A stretch of DNA of 64,000 nucleotides from Gammaproteobacteria bacterium (GCA_004297335.1 SCUD01000078.1:1-64000); one strand, 5' to 3'; shown: positions 29,411-38,724, counted from the stretch's first letter. Notes: generated by a model not told the origin, from the letters alone. Numbers and translations are program-made.

Positions 29411-30378
29411 CGCACCGATCCGGCCCGGTTGAGATCCTCCCGCAGGGCGTCCAGCAGCTCCGCGAAATCCTCCGGCAGCGGCGACTCAACCTCGATCATG
29501 CGGCCATCCAGCGGATGCGGGAAGGCCAGCTTCGCCGCATGCAGGGCCTGGCGCCGAAAGCCGCGCAGCGTCGCCTGCAGGCGCGGCGTGGACCCCGGTG
29601 GCAGCCGCAGCCGGCGGCCATACACCGGATCGCCGACCAGCGGATAACCCGCATGCGACAGGTGCAGCCGGATCTGGTGCGTGCGGCCGGTCTCCAGCAT
29701 GACGCGCAGCCAGGTATGGCCGCGGAAGCGCTCGATGACCCGGTAATGGGTGACCGCGGGCCGGCCATCGGCGCGCACGCTCATGCGCAGCCGGTCCACC
29801 GGGTGGCGCTCGATCGGCGCATCGATCGTGCCCCCGGCGGTCATCGTGCCGATGCAGATGGCCTGGTACTCACGGTGGATCGCGCGCTCCGCCAGCGCTG
29901 CGGTCAGGTGCATCCGCGCCGGCTCGGTACGGGCCACCAGCAGCAGGCCGGAGGTGTCCTTGTCGAGCCGATGTATGATCCCGGCGCGCGGCAGCTGCCC
30001 GAGTGCCGGATCCCGCGCCAGCAGCGCATTCTGCAGCGTGCGGTCCGGGTTGCCGGCCCCTGGGTGCACGACCAGCCCCGCCGGCTTGTCGATCACCAGC
30101 AGCTCCCGATCCTGCCAGCGCACGGTGAGCGGGATTTCCTGGGGCAATGGCTCAACCGCGTCCTCGACCGGCGCGTCCACCCGCACCAGTTCACCACCCA
30201 CGACGGCATCACGCGGCCGCGGCACCCGGCCGTCCACGAGGATCTGGCCATCATCGATCCAGCGCCGCAGGCGCGAGCGCGAGTGCTGCGGCAGGGCCGC
30301 GGCCAGCGCCTGGTCGAGACGGCGCCCGGCGGCGGTCGCCGGCAGGTGCAGGACATGCTGGATGCGCGTGGAACTCAT
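29407..30378 (-). CDS. rluD: 23S rRNA pseudouridine synthase RluD
   Basis: Makes pseudouridines at 23S rRNA positions 1911, 1915 and 1917 (E. coli numbering). The 323-residue protein has an N-terminal S4 RNA-binding domain (GRRLDQALAAALPQHSRSRLRRWIDDG) and a catalytic domain. In the latter, HRLDKDTSGLLLVA contains the catalytic Asp; ETGRTHQIRLHLSH and GDPVYG are also seen. The start ATG 30378 gives MSSTRIQH; an upstream in-frame extension to 30468 runs into the divergent bamD region and is rejected. It is divergent from bamD with a 34-base gap, the standard gammaproteobacterial arrangement. Confidence 0.95.
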   Translation of the reverse strand: MSSTRIQHVLHLPATAAGRRLDQALAAALPQHSRSRLRRWIDDGQILVDGRVPRPRDAVVGGELVRVDAPVEDAVEPLPQEIPLTVRWQDRELLVIDKPAGLVVHPGAGNPDRTLQNALLARDPALGQLPRAGIIHRLDKDTSGLLLVARTEPARMHLTAALAERAIHREYQAICIGTMTAGGTIDAPIERHPVDRLRMSVRADGRPAVTHYRVIERFRGHTWLRVMLETGRTHQIRLHLSHAGYPLVGDPVYGRRLRLPPGSTPRLQATLRGFRRQALHAAKLAFPHPLDGRMIEVESPLPEDFAELLDALREDLNRAGSVR

Positions 30379-30403
30379 GCGGCTCGGCCCGGGTCTTTGC
30401 CGG

Positions 30404-30409
30404 TATACT
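30404..30409 (+). promoter_or_regulatory. Candidate bamD -10 box
   Basis: TATACT, a 5-of-6 sigma-70 -10 match, within the 34-base rluD-bamD gap. A start about seven bases downstream would fall inside the ATG 30413 reading, which favours the TTG 30440 start for bamD. Confidence 0.35.
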
Positions 30410-30412
30410 GCG

Positions 30413-31228
30413 ATGGTCCAACAGCCGGGGTCCAGTCCTTTGCAGCGAACCAACCATCTGGCGCGCACGCTTCTCCTCGCATGCTGCGCCCTGGCGATGA
30501 CCGCCTGCGGCGGGCGCGACCGCGCCGCCGAACAGCTGGCGCCGGAAAAGCTCTACGAACGCGCGCATCGCACGCTGATGTCGGGCGACCACCGCAACGC
30601 CGTCCGCTATTACGAGGCGCTCGAGGCCCGCTACCCGTTCAGCGACTTCGCCCGGCAGGCGCGGCTCGACATCCTGTACGCCTACTACAAGTCCCGGCAG
30701 CCGGAATCCGCGATCGATTCGGCCGACCAGTTCATCCGCGAGAATCCGGCGCATCCGCGGGTCGACTATGCCTGGTACATCAAGGGCCTGGTGCACTTCG
30801 AACGCTCGGCCAATTTCCTCGAGCGCTGGTTCCGCGCCGACCTGACCGAGCGCCCGCCACAGGATGCACGCAGTTCCTTCCAGTCCTTCGCCATGCTGGT
30901 CGAACGGTATCCGGACAGCCCCTACGCCCACGATGCGCGCGCGCGGATGATCTTCCTGCGCAACCGGCTGGCGGACTACGAGGTGCACGTCGCCGGCTAC
31001 TACCTGAAGCGCAAGGCCTGGGTCGCGGCGCTCGCGCGCGCGCGCTTCTGCATCGAGAACTACGACGGCGCCCCGGCCATCCGGCCGGCGCTGGAGATCA
31101 TGGCGGCGGCTTATGAGGGTCTCGGCCTGGGCGAGCTCGCCGAGCGCTCGCGCGCCGTACATGCGCTCAACTACCCCGAGGCCCCGGCCCGCACCCGCAG
31201 CGGCCGGGACTGGTGGCCGTTCAACTAG
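30413..31228 (+). CDS. bamD: Outer membrane assembly lipoprotein BamD (ComL)
   Basis: Essential partner of BamA in beta-barrel protein insertion. The signal sequence ends ALAMTAC, a lipobox with Cys at residue 32 of this reading. The rest is five TPR-like repeats, e.g. LYERAHRTLMSGDHRNAVRYYEALEARYPF, SDFARQARLDILYAYYKSRQ, and GYYLKRKAWVAALARARF. The length (271) is normal. Start is uncertain: ATG 30413 lies just after a TATACT box. TTG 30440 would give a more typical 22-residue signal and has GGGG upstream. It is divergent from rluD, and its stop TAG is the first three bases of the terminator arm at 31226. Confidence 0.93.
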   Translation: MVQQPGSSPLQRTNHLARTLLLACCALAMTACGGRDRAAEQLAPEKLYERAHRTLMSGDHRNAVRYYEALEARYPFSDFARQARLDILYAYYKSRQPESAIDSADQFIRENPAHPRVDYAWYIKGLVHFERSANFLERWFRADLTERPPQDARSSFQSFAMLVERYPDSPYAHDARARMIFLRNRLADYEVHVAGYYLKRKAWVAALARARFCIENYDGAPAIRPALEIMAAAYEGLGLGELAERSRAVHALNYPEAPARTRSGRDWWPFN

Positions 31229-31252
31229 AAAAGGGGACTGTCCCCTTTTCTA
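31226..31252. terminator. Bidirectional terminator formed by a perfect 12-bp palindrome
   Basis: TAGAAAAGGGGA (31226-31237), loop CTG, TCCCCTTTTCTA (31241-31252). The A and T runs flanking the GC core serve both strands. The outermost three bases of each arm are the stop codons: TAG of bamD on the plus strand and TAG of nadE on the minus strand. Confidence 0.85.
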
Positions 31253-32872
31253 CGGCCGGTATCCTGAAGTGATCGGATAGCGCCAATCGCGGCCGAAGGC
31301 GCGGCGGCTCACGCGCACGCCCGGCGGCGCCTGGCGCCGCTTGTATTCGTTGCGCTTCACCAGTTCGAGGACCCGCACGACCGTGGCTCGCTCGAAGCCC
31401 TGGGCGACGATCTCGTCGACCGAGAGGTCGTCCTCGATGAAGGCCTCGAGAATCGGATCCAGTATCGCGTAGGCCGGCAGGCTGTCGGAATCCAGCTGGT
31501 TGTCGCGCAGCTCCGCGCTGGGCGGACGCTCGATCACGCGCTGCGGGATCACGGCCCCGCGCGCGTTGCGCCAGCGCGCCAGGCGATAGACCAGCGTCTT
31601 GCTGCAGTCCTTGATCGGCGCGTAGCCGCCAGCCATGTCGCCGTACAGGGTCGCGTAGCCGACCGCCATCTCGCTCTTGTTGCCGGTCGTCAGCAGCATC
31701 AGGCCGGTCTTGTTCGAGATCGCCATCAGCACCATGCCGCGACAGCGCGCCTGGATGTTCTCCTCGGTCGAATCCGGCGGCCGGCCGGCGAATTCCGCGG
31801 CCAGCGCCGCAAGCGTCGCCTCGAACATGCCCTCGATCGGGATCACCGAATAGCGCACGCCGAGACCCTGCGCCATCGCCGCGGCGTCCTCGCGCGACAT
31901 CGTCGAGGTGTAGCGCGAGGGCAGCATCACCGCGTGGACGCGCCCGGCACCGAGCGCGTCCACCGCGAGCGCGAGTACCAGCGCTGAATCGATGCCGCCG
32001 GACAGCCCGATCACGACGCCCGGAAAATCGTGCTTGCCGACGTAATCCCGCACGCCGGTGACGATCGCGCGATAGACACTCTCGTCCGGATCGAGGGCCG
32101 CCGCGAGCGTGCCGCCCGCCGGCCCGGGCCCGGCCGGACCGTCGCTGAAGTCGAGACAGTCCAGCGACTCGGCGAAGGCCGGGGCCCGGTGCACGACCGT
32201 ACCGGCGGCATCCACGACGAAGGAGCGTCCATCGAAGACCAGCTCGTCCTGCCCGCCGACCAGGTTCACGTAGACGAAGGGCATGCCGGTCTCGCGCGCG
32301 CGCCGTCCAAGCTCGGCCTCACGCCGGCGCTGCTTGAGCTGCTCATAGGGCGAGGCGTTCAGCACGACGCCAAGCGCCGCCCCGGCCGCGCGCGCGGCGG
32401 CGGCTGGCCCTGGCTTCCAGACGTCCTCGCAGATCAGCGGCGCAACCGGGACCGCGCCGGCCGTAATGACCAGCGGCCCGCTGCCCGCCGTGAAGTAGCG
32501 CTTCTCGTCGAACACCTGGTAGTTCGGCAACGCCTGCTTGCGATAGCTGGCCAGCACCGCCCCGTCGCGCAGCCAGGCCGCGCTGTTGTAGATCGTGCCG
32601 TCCGCGTACTCCGGGTAGCCGAGCAGCACGTCGATGCCGGTGGCTGCGGCGGTAACGCTCGCGAGCGCCGCCTCGACGCGGCGGCGGAAACCGCGATGGA
32701 ACAGCAGGTCCTCGGGCGGATAGCCGGACAGCACCAGTTCCGGCAGCACGACGAGCCCCGCGCCGCGGGCGCGGGCTGCCGCGATGCACTCGATCACGCG
32801 ACGGGCGTTGCCGGGCGCATCGCCGACGGTCGGGTCAAGCTGCGCCAGCGCAATCCGCAACGCCGCTGCCAT
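31250..32872 (-). CDS. nadE: Glutamine-dependent NAD+ synthase
   Basis: Final step of NAD synthesis. The 540-residue two-domain protein has an N-terminal nitrilase-fold amidotransferase (about 1-250). Its Glu-Lys-Cys triad lies in LPELVLSGYPPEDLL, YRKQALPNYQVFDE and LICEDVWKP. A C-terminal NAD synthase domain with P-loop GLSGGIDSAL follows, then TGNKSEMAVGYATLYGDMAGG. ATG 32872 gives the family N-terminus MAAALRIALAQLDPTVGD, 11 bases after the sucD stop. Open frame upstream runs through sucD and is not coding. sucC-sucD-nadE appear to form one operon. Confidence 0.95.
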   Translation of the reverse strand: MAAALRIALAQLDPTVGDAPGNARRVIECIAAARARGAGLVVLPELVLSGYPPEDLLFHRGFRRRVEAALASVTAAATGIDVLLGYPEYADGTIYNSAAWLRDGAVLASYRKQALPNYQVFDEKRYFTAGSGPLVITAGAVPVAPLICEDVWKPGPAAAARAAGAALGVVLNASPYEQLKQRRREAELGRRARETGMPFVYVNLVGGQDELVFDGRSFVVDAAGTVVHRAPAFAESLDCLDFSDGPAGPGPAGGTLAAALDPDESVYRAIVTGVRDYVGKHDFPGVVIGLSGGIDSALVLALAVDALGAGRVHAVMLPSRYTSTMSREDAAAMAQGLGVRYSVIPIEGMFEATLAALAAEFAGRPPDSTEENIQARCRGMVLMAISNKTGLMLLTTGNKSEMAVGYATLYGDMAGGYAPIKDCSKTLVYRLARWRNARGAVIPQRVIERPPSAELRDNQLDSDSLPAYAILDPILEAFIEDDLSVDEIVAQGFERATVVRVLELVKRNEYKRRQAPPGVRVSRRAFGRDWRYPITSGYRP

Positions 32873-32883
32873 GCGGCGGCCGC

Positions 32884-33753
32884 TCAGCCGAGCGCGGCCT
32901 GCATGCCGCTGCCAAGCTCGGCGGGCGAGCGCACCGTGCGCACCCCGGCCGCCTCGAGGGCCGCGAACTTGTCCGCGGCGGTGCCCTTGCCACCGGCGAT
33001 CACCGCGCCGGCATGTCCCATGCGCTTGCCCGGCGGCGCGGTGACGCCGGCGATGTAGGCCACGACCGGCTTGGTCACGTGATCGCGGATGAAGGCCGCG
33101 GCGGCCTCCTCGTCGCTGCCGCCGATCTCGCCGACCATCACGATGCCCTCGGTGGCCGGATCCTGTTCGAACAGCGCCAGCACGTCCACGAAGTTCATGC
33201 CACGTACCGGATCGCCGCCGATGCCGACACAACTGCTCTGGCCGAGGCCGAGGTTGGTCGTCTGGAATACCGCCTCGTAGGTCAGGGTGCCCGAGCGCGA
33301 GACGATGCCGATGCGGCCCGGGCGGTGGATGAAGCCCGGCATGATGCCGACCTTGCATTCGCCGGGGGTGATGACGCCCGGACAGTTCGGTCCGACCAGC
33401 CGGCAGTCCAGCCCGGCGAGCGCGGCCTTGACCTTGACCATGTCGCTGACCGGGATGCCCTCGGTGATGCAGACAATCAGCGCGATCCCGGCGTCGGCGG
33501 CCTCGAGGATCGCGTCGGCCGCATGCGCCGCCGGCACGTAGATCATGCTGACGTCGGCGCCGGTCCGCGCTACCGCGTCGTGCACGGTGTCGAACACCGG
33601 CAGGCCGAGATGCGCACTGCCCCCGCGCCCGGGCGTGACGCCGCCGACCAGCCGGGTGCCGTAGACAATGGCCTGCTCGGCGTGGAAGGTGCCCTGCCGC
33701 CCGGTGAATCCCTGGCAGATCACGCGGCTCTCGCGGTTGACGAGGATGCTCAT
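32884..33753 (-). CDS. sucD: Succinate-CoA ligase, ADP-forming, alpha subunit
   Basis: TCA-cycle enzyme subunit that binds CoA and carries the phosphohistidine. The 289-residue protein has the CoA-binding [15 protein letters not shown], then [29 protein letters not shown], and the active-site His in [15 protein letters not shown]. Its ATG overlaps the sucC stop (ATGA, 33750-33753), so the two subunits are translationally coupled. It is followed by nadE. In E. coli sucCD follow sucAB; here they are separate from any sucAB genes in the window. Confidence 0.97.
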   Translation of the reverse strand: MSILVNRESRVICQGFTGRQGTFHAEQAIVYGTRLVGGVTPGRGGSAHLGLPVFDTVHDAVARTGADVSMIYVPAAHAADAILEAADAGIALIVCITEGIPVSDMVKVKAALAGLDCRLVGPNCPGVITPGECKVGIMPGFIHRPGRIGIVSRSGTLTYEAVFQTTNLGLGQSSCVGIGGDPVRGMNFVDVLALFEQDPATEGIVMVGEIGGSDEEAAAAFIRDHVTKPVVAYIAGVTAPPGKRMGHAGAVIAGGKGTAADKFAALEAAGVRTVRSPAELGSGMQAALG

Positions 33754-34928
33754 GCCGGCACCCGCGCGCCGCCCGCGAGCGCGACCGCCTTGGTCGCCGC
33801 ATCGGTCAGGTCCCGGGCGGCGGTGATCGCCAGCCCGCTGGCGGCGAGCGCACTGCGCGCCTGCTCCGCGTTGGTGCCCTCGAGCCGCACGATCACTGGC
33901 ACTTTCACTCCAACCTGCTGCACCGCCTGCACGATGCCCTCCGCAATGACGTCGCAGCGGACGATGCCGCCGAAAATGTTGACCAGCACGGCGCGCACGC
34001 GCTCGTTCGACAGCACCAGCCGGAACGCGGCAGTCACCCGTTCCGCGGTCGCCGTGCCACCCACGTCGAGGAAATTGGCCGGTGCGCCACCATGCAGCTG
34101 GATCAGGTCCATCGTCGCCATTGCCAGGCCCGCACCATTGACCATGCAGGCGATGTTGCCGTCCAGCGATACGTAGTTGAGGTCGTGGCGCGAAGCCTCG
34201 AGTTCGTGCGCATCCTCCTGGGATTCATCGCGCAGCTTCGCCAGTGCCTGCTGCCGGTACAGCGCATTGGCCTCGACGTTGATCTTGGCGTCGAGTGCGA
34301 CGAGCTCGCCGGCCCGGGTCACGATCAGCGGGTTGATTTCGACGAGGCTGAGGTCCCGCTCGAGGTACAGGCGGTACAGCGCGCGGGCGATGCGCTCGAA
34401 CTGCGCGATCTGGCCGCCCTCGAGGCCGAGCCCGAAGGCCAGGCGGCGGCACTGGTAGGGCTGCAGCCCCGCCGCGGGATCGACGTCCACGCGCAGGATC
34501 TTCTCCGGCTCAGTCGCCGCGACCTCCTCGATGTCCATGCCCCCGGCGGCCGAGGCGACGAAGGCGACGCGGCCGCGATCGCGGTTCAGCAGCACGCTGA
34601 GATAGATCTCCCGCGCGATCGCGCTGCCGGCCTCGACATAGACCTGGTGGATCGGCAGGCCCGCCGCGCCGGTCTGCTTCGTCACCAGGCGCTGTCCGAG
34701 CATTGCCGCGGCAGCCTCGGCCACCGCTTCCGGCGAACGGCACAGGCGCACGCCGCCAGCCTTGCCGCGGCCGCCCGCATGGACCTGGGCCTTGACGACC
34801 CAGACCCCGCCGGGCAGGGCCGCAGTCGCTGCCTGCGCCTCCGCCGCAGTCGTCGCTACCCGCCCGGGCGGCACCGGGATCCCGTATTCGGCAAAGAGGG
34901 CCTTGGCCTGATATTCGTGGAGATTCAT
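33750..34928 (-). CDS. sucC: Succinate-CoA ligase, beta subunit
   Basis: Nucleotide-binding subunit of succinyl-CoA synthetase. The 392-residue protein has an ATP-grasp domain starting [37 protein letters not shown], and EINPLIVT. The C-terminal domain has [12 protein letters not shown], and [11 protein letters not shown] is the phosphate-shuttle surface. ATG 34928 has no recognisable Shine-Dalgarno sequence (GGCGCCCC precedes it). A TACAAT -10-like box is only nine bases upstream, which raises the possibility of a near-leaderless transcript. It is divergent from pilS. Confidence 0.96.
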   Translation of the reverse strand: MNLHEYQAKALFAEYGIPVPPGRVATTAAEAQAATAALPGGVWVVKAQVHAGGRGKAGGVRLCRSPEAVAEAAAAMLGQRLVTKQTGAAGLPIHQVYVEAGSAIAREIYLSVLLNRDRGRVAFVASAAGGMDIEEVAATEPEKILRVDVDPAAGLQPYQCRRLAFGLGLEGGQIAQFERIARALYRLYLERDLSLVEINPLIVTRAGELVALDAKINVEANALYRQQALAKLRDESQEDAHELEASRHDLNYVSLDGNIACMVNGAGLAMATMDLIQLHGGAPANFLDVGGTATAERVTAAFRLVLSNERVRAVLVNIFGGIVRCDVIAEGIVQAVQQVGVKVPVIVRLEGTNAEQARSALAASGLAITAARDLTDAATKAVALAGGARVPA

Positions 34929-34936
34929 GGGGCGCC

Positions 34937-34942
34937 ATTGTA
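34937..34942 (-). promoter_or_regulatory. Candidate -10 box of sucC-sucD-nadE
   Basis: TACAAT on the minus strand, a 5-of-6 match; a TTGCGA -35 lies 19 bases upstream of it. The predicted start would be only two or three bases before the sucC ATG. Confidence 0.35.
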
Positions 34943-35019
34943 GCGTCCAGCAGGAACCGCGTCGCAATCGCGAATGGTCCCGGCAGCACTTGCCAGCCTG
35001 CGTGCTAGAGTGACGCCCC

Positions 35020-36645
35020 GTGAAAATCCGTCGGGAATCCGAGCAGGCAGCGGGCGATCCGGAACTCGCGTGGCGAGTGCTCAGCCTGCTGAATCTCTAT
35101 CGCCTGGTCGTGCCGCCGATGCTCTCGGTGGTCGCGGCACTCGCTGGGCGGAGCTTCGCGCCGGGCTCGGCGTTTCCAGCGGCTTATTACTACACGCTGA
35201 CGGCCTGGTTCGCGACCGGCGTGCTGTGCATCCTGCTGCTGAAGCGGCGCTGGCCGAGCCTGCGCGGGCAGGCCTTCCTGCACATCGGCTGCGACGTGCT
35301 GGCGGTCACGCTGCTGCTGATCGCGAGCGCCGGGGCCGCCAGCGGCGTCGGCCTGCTGCTGATCCTGCCGGTCGCGGCCGTCAGCGTGCTGCTGCCGGTC
35401 AGGACGGCAGCGACCATCGCTGCCATCACCGCATTGATGGTGCTGGGACAACAGCTGCTGCTGGCGCTGGTCGGCCTCGCCGAATTCTCGGACCTGACCC
35501 AGGCCGGCCTGCTCGGCGCCGTGCTCTTCGTCGCTGCACTCGCCGCGGCGCCACTCGCCGGACGCCTGCGCGAGACCGAGGCGCTGGTCCGCCAGCGCGA
35601 CATCGACCTCGCCAACCTTGCGGAGCTCTCCCAGTATGTCGTCGAACGGCTGCGCGAGAGCCTCGTCGTCGTCGACGAGAGCGACCGGATCCGGCTGATG
35701 AACGAGTCGGCCCGGCAGATCCTCGGCGCCGAGGCCACCCCGAACGCGCTGCTTGGCGAGGTCTCGCCGCGACTGCTGTACCTGCTCGCGATGTGGCGCC
35801 AGGGCCCGCCCGACCTGGATACGACCGGTGGCAGCCTGCTGGCCGCGGATGGCCTGCGGGAAATCCGCCCGCATTTCGCCCCGCTCGGCCAGGCCCAGCC
35901 GGCGCCGGTGCTGATATTCCTCGAGGACCGCACGGCCCTCGACGACCGCATCCAGCAGACCCGGCTCGCCGCACTCGGGCGGCTCTCGGCGAGTATTGCC
36001 CACGAGATCCGCAACCCGATCGGCGCGATCAGCCACGCGGCCCAGCTGCTCGGCGAGGACGCGCAGCTGCCGGACCCGGACCGGCGCCTGACGGCCATCA
36101 TCCGGACCAACGCCGAGAGGGTCACCACGATCATCGGCAATATCCAGCAGCTGGCACGCCGCGAGACCACGCGACCCGAGCGCATGCCACTCGGCGAGTG
36201 GCTCCACGATTTCGTTCAGGAATTCCTGATCACCGGGGGCCATCGGGCCGAGCAGCTCGTCGTGGCACTGCCCGACCCGGAACTCGAGGTCCGCGTCGAT
36301 CCCTCGCACCTGCGCCAGATCCTGTGGAACCTCTGTGAAAATGCCTTCCGCTATGCGGCCGGCGCGGCCGGCGACCCCATCGAGCTGCGCGCGGACCGGC
36401 TGGCCGGCAGCAACCGTCCGTTCCTCGAGGTACTGGACCGCGGCCCGGGCATCGAGGCAGCCGCGGCCGAGCGGATCTTCGAGCCCTTTTTCACCTCGCG
36501 CGCCAGTGGCACGGGACTCGGGCTCTTCATCGCGCGCGAACTCGCCCAGTGCAACGGCGCGCTGCTGGTCTTCGAGCCGCGCCGCGGCGGTGGCAGCGTG
36601 TTCCGCATCGTATTCGCGGACCCGCAACGCTGGGAGCAGTTCTGA
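35020..36645 (+). CDS. pilS: Sensor histidine kinase PilS
   Basis: Inner-membrane kinase of the PilS/PilR system that controls pilin transcription; in Pseudomonas it senses pilin in the membrane. The 541-residue protein has six predicted membrane helices in the first 180 residues, then a PAS-like linker (about 195-310). The HisKA motif SASIAHEIRNPIGAI has phospho-accepting His328, and the HATPase domain has N-box NLCENAFRYA, G1 DRGPGI, F-box EPFFTSR and G2 GTGLGLFIAREL. Start GTG 35020. It is two bases from pilR and upstream of pilA, so assignment rests on context as well as on sequence. Confidence 0.93.
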   Translation: MKIRRESEQAAGDPELAWRVLSLLNLYRLVVPPMLSVVAALAGRSFAPGSAFPAAYYYTLTAWFATGVLCILLLKRRWPSLRGQAFLHIGCDVLAVTLLLIASAGAASGVGLLLILPVAAVSVLLPVRTAATIAAITALMVLGQQLLLALVGLAEFSDLTQAGLLGAVLFVAALAAAPLAGRLRETEALVRQRDIDLANLAELSQYVVERLRESLVVVDESDRIRLMNESARQILGAEATPNALLGEVSPRLLYLLAMWRQGPPDLDTTGGSLLAADGLREIRPHFAPLGQAQPAPVLIFLEDRTALDDRIQQTRLAALGRLSASIAHEIRNPIGAISHAAQLLGEDAQLPDPDRRLTAIIRTNAERVTTIIGNIQQLARRETTRPERMPLGEWLHDFVQEFLITGGHRAEQLVVALPDPELEVRVDPSHLRQILWNLCENAFRYAAGAAGDPIELRADRLAGSNRPFLEVLDRGPGIEAAAAERIFEPFFTSRASGTGLGLFIARELAQCNGALLVFEPRRGGGSVFRIVFADPQRWEQF

Positions 36646-36647
36646 AC

Positions 36648-37994
36648 ATGGCCGGCGCGGCGAATCCCAGGGCCCTGATCGTCGACGACGAACCGGATCT
36701 CTGCGAGTTGCTGTCGCTGACACTCGCGCGCATGGGCGTGGATTCGCAGGCCGTGCACGATCTGGCCGCGGCGCGCCGCGAGCTGCAGGGACGGCAGCAC
36801 TATGCGCTGTGCCTGACCGACCTGCGGCTGCCGGACGGTGACGGCCTGGAACTTGTCGCCTGGATCCAGGACCATGCCCCGGCACTGCCGGTAGCCGTGA
36901 TCACCGCGCATGGCCACGTCGAGGCCGCGGTGCGCGCACTGAAGCTCGGTGCCTTCGACTTCGTCTCCAAGCCGCTCGACGTGCCCGACCTGCGCAAGCT
37001 GGTCGGCCAGGCCCTGCGGCTCGCGGACGACCGCAAAGCCGCAGCGGCGGGTCACCGGCTGCTCGGCGACTCGGCGCCGATGCAGCAGCTGCGCGCGATG
37101 ATCGCCCGGGTGGCACGCAGCCAGGCGCCGGTGCACATCTGTGGTGAGTCGGGCACCGGCAAGGAACTCGTCGCGCGGCTGATCCACGAGTCCGGCCCGC
37201 GCAAGGATGCGCCATTCGTGCCGGTGAACTGCGGAGCCATTCCGGCGGAGCTGATGGAGAGTGAGCTGTTCGGCCACCGCAAGGGCAGCTTCACCGGCGC
37301 AGTTGCCGACAAGCCAGGGCTGGTGCAGGCCGCCGAGGGCGGCACGCTGTTCTTCGACGAAGTGGCGGACCTGCCCTTCACGATGCAGGTCAAGCTGCTG
37401 CGCCTGGTCCAGGAACGCACGGTACGTCCGATCGGAGAGCAGCTCGAGCAGCCGGTGGACGTGCGGATCCTGAGCGCGACCCACCGGGACCTCGGCGAAC
37501 TGGTGGCCGAGGGGCGCTTCCGCGAGGACCTGTACTACCGGATCAACGTCATCGAACTCCGGGTCCCGGCGCTCCGCCACCGACTGGAGGATATTCCGCA
37601 GCTGGCGACCGCGATCGTCGCGAGGCTCGCCGCGCGGATGGGCATGACGACTCCGGTGCTCAGCACCGAGGCGCTGGGGCTGCTCTGCGCTCACCGTTAC
37701 CCGGGCAACGTGCGCGAGCTGGAAAACGTGCTGGAGCGCGCCATCACCCTGTGCAATGGGGCCACGATCGAGGCGGCCGACATCGAGCTGCGCCCGACGC
37801 CGGCTGCGGATCCCGACGGCGCCGGCGACCCGCACGGCGCCACGGCCCTGCACGAGCAGTTGGAGGGCATCGAGCGCCTGAGCATCCAGCGGGCACTGGA
37901 GCAGGCCCGCTACAACAAGACCGCGGCCGCCAGGGCCCTCGGCATCAGCTTCCGGGCGCTGCGCTACCGGATCCGCAAGCTCGGCCTCGAGTGA
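36648..37994 (+). CDS. pilR: Sigma-54-dependent response regulator PilR
   Basis: NtrC-type activator of 448 residues. The receiver domain has the phospho-acceptor Asp58 in CLTDLRLPDGDG. The AAA+ domain has Walker A GESGTGKELVARLIH (about 166) and a sigma-54 contact loop GSFTGAV in which the usual GAFTGA reads G-S-FTGA. Walker B FFDEVADLP is followed by a C-terminal Fis-type helix-turn-helix (YNKTAAARALGISFRALRYRI). ATG 36648 follows pilS by two bases. It is expected to activate pilA from the sigma-54 promoter at 38115-38132, probably by binding the GTGAC repeats directly after its own stop codon. Confidence 0.95.
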   Translation: MAGAANPRALIVDDEPDLCELLSLTLARMGVDSQAVHDLAAARRELQGRQHYALCLTDLRLPDGDGLELVAWIQDHAPALPVAVITAHGHVEAAVRALKLGAFDFVSKPLDVPDLRKLVGQALRLADDRKAAAAGHRLLGDSAPMQQLRAMIARVARSQAPVHICGESGTGKELVARLIHESGPRKDAPFVPVNCGAIPAELMESELFGHRKGSFTGAVADKPGLVQAAEGGTLFFDEVADLPFTMQVKLLRLVQERTVRPIGEQLEQPVDVRILSATHRDLGELVAEGRFREDLYYRINVIELRVPALRHRLEDIPQLATAIVARLAARMGMTTPVLSTEALGLLCAHRYPGNVRELENVLERAITLCNGATIEAADIELRPTPAADPDGAGDPHGATALHEQLEGIERLSIQRALEQARYNKTAAARALGISFRALRYRIRKLGLE

Positions 37995-38015
37995 CGCGCG
38001 GCGTCACTTTGTGAC
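37991..38015. promoter_or_regulatory. Three alternating GTGAC repeats, candidate PilR upstream activator site
   Basis: GTGACGC (37991-37997) and GCGTCAC (38001-38007) form a perfect 7-bp palindrome. GTCAC (38003-38007) and GTGAC (38011-38015) form a second one sharing the middle half site. The array begins inside the pilR stop and lies about 100-125 bases upstream of the sigma-54 -24 element, the usual place for an enhancer. It has no T tract, so it is unlikely to be a terminator. Confidence 0.5.
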
Positions 38016-38114
38016 ACCCAGGGTCCAGGCCGAGGCCGGGGCGGAAGGCCGGCCGTGAGTCATGATGCGGAGCTGATTTCTTCCTTATCAACCACTTACA
38101 GATCGATCCGGGCG

Positions 38115-38132
38115 TTGGCACGAACCTTGCTT
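38115..38132 (+). promoter_or_regulatory. Sigma-54 promoter of pilA
   Basis: TTGGCACGAACCTTGCTT matches the RpoN consensus TGGCACG-N4-TTGCW, with GG and GC separated by exactly 10 bases. The predicted start is near 38142, 52 bases upstream of the pilA ATG. Confidence 0.9.
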
Positions 38133-38193
38133 ATCCCCAGTGGCAACGGCGCATTGGCGCCGCCCGACAATTACCCGCAAGGAGACGACTCTC

Positions 38194-38724
38194 ATGAAGG
38201 CAATCCAGAAGGGCTTCACGCTCATCGAACTGATGATCGTGGTGGCCATCATCGGCATCCTGGCCGCGATCGCGATCCCGGCGTACCAGGACTACACGAT
38301 CCGTTCGCAGGTGACGGAAGGCATGACCCTGGCCGGCGACCTCAAGGCGTCGATCGCCGAGTTCACGGCACAGACCGGCGAATGGCCGGCGGACCTGTCC
38401 GAAGCAGGACTGGGTTCCGCGGCCGTGGCGGCAAACAAGACGGGCCGCTACGTGTCCGGGGTGGACGTCACGAACGGCACCATCACGATCACCTACGGCA
38501 AGGATGCCAACCAGGCGATCCAGACCAAGACTCTCGCTTTCCAGCCGGTCGCGAATGACAACCAGGACATCGTCTGGCGGTGTGGGAAGGCCGATCAGCC
38601 GACCGACACTTCGACCAAGGCCACACCGACGAGCACAGTTGATTCGGACGACAGCGCTGCCGCTACGTCCGTCATCGACAAGTATGTGCCGTCTTCGTGC
38701 CGTGACGGGTACGGCGGTGCCTGA
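38194..38724 (+). CDS. pilA: Type IVa major pilin
   Basis: Pilus subunit precursor of 176 residues. The prepilin leader MKAIQKG is followed by the class III cleavage context [23 protein letters not shown], with Phe+1 and Glu+5 conserved. The hydrophobic N-terminal helix is followed by a globular domain. Two Cys (130 and 169) bound a C-terminal disulphide loop rich in Asp/Thr/Ser ([18 protein letters not shown]), a possible exposed and modifiable region. ATG 38194 follows AAGGAG. Transcription from a sigma-54 promoter under PilSR is supported upstream and a strong terminator follows. PilD (44019-44906) is the expected processing enzyme. Confidence 0.97.
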   Translation: MKAIQKGFTLIELMIVVAIIGILAAIAIPAYQDYTIRSQVTEGMTLAGDLKASIAEFTAQTGEWPADLSEAGLGSAAVAANKTGRYVSGVDVTNGTITITYGKDANQAIQTKTLAFQPVANDNQDIVWRCGKADQPTDTSTKATPTSTVDSDDSAAATSVIDKYVPSSCRDGYGGA

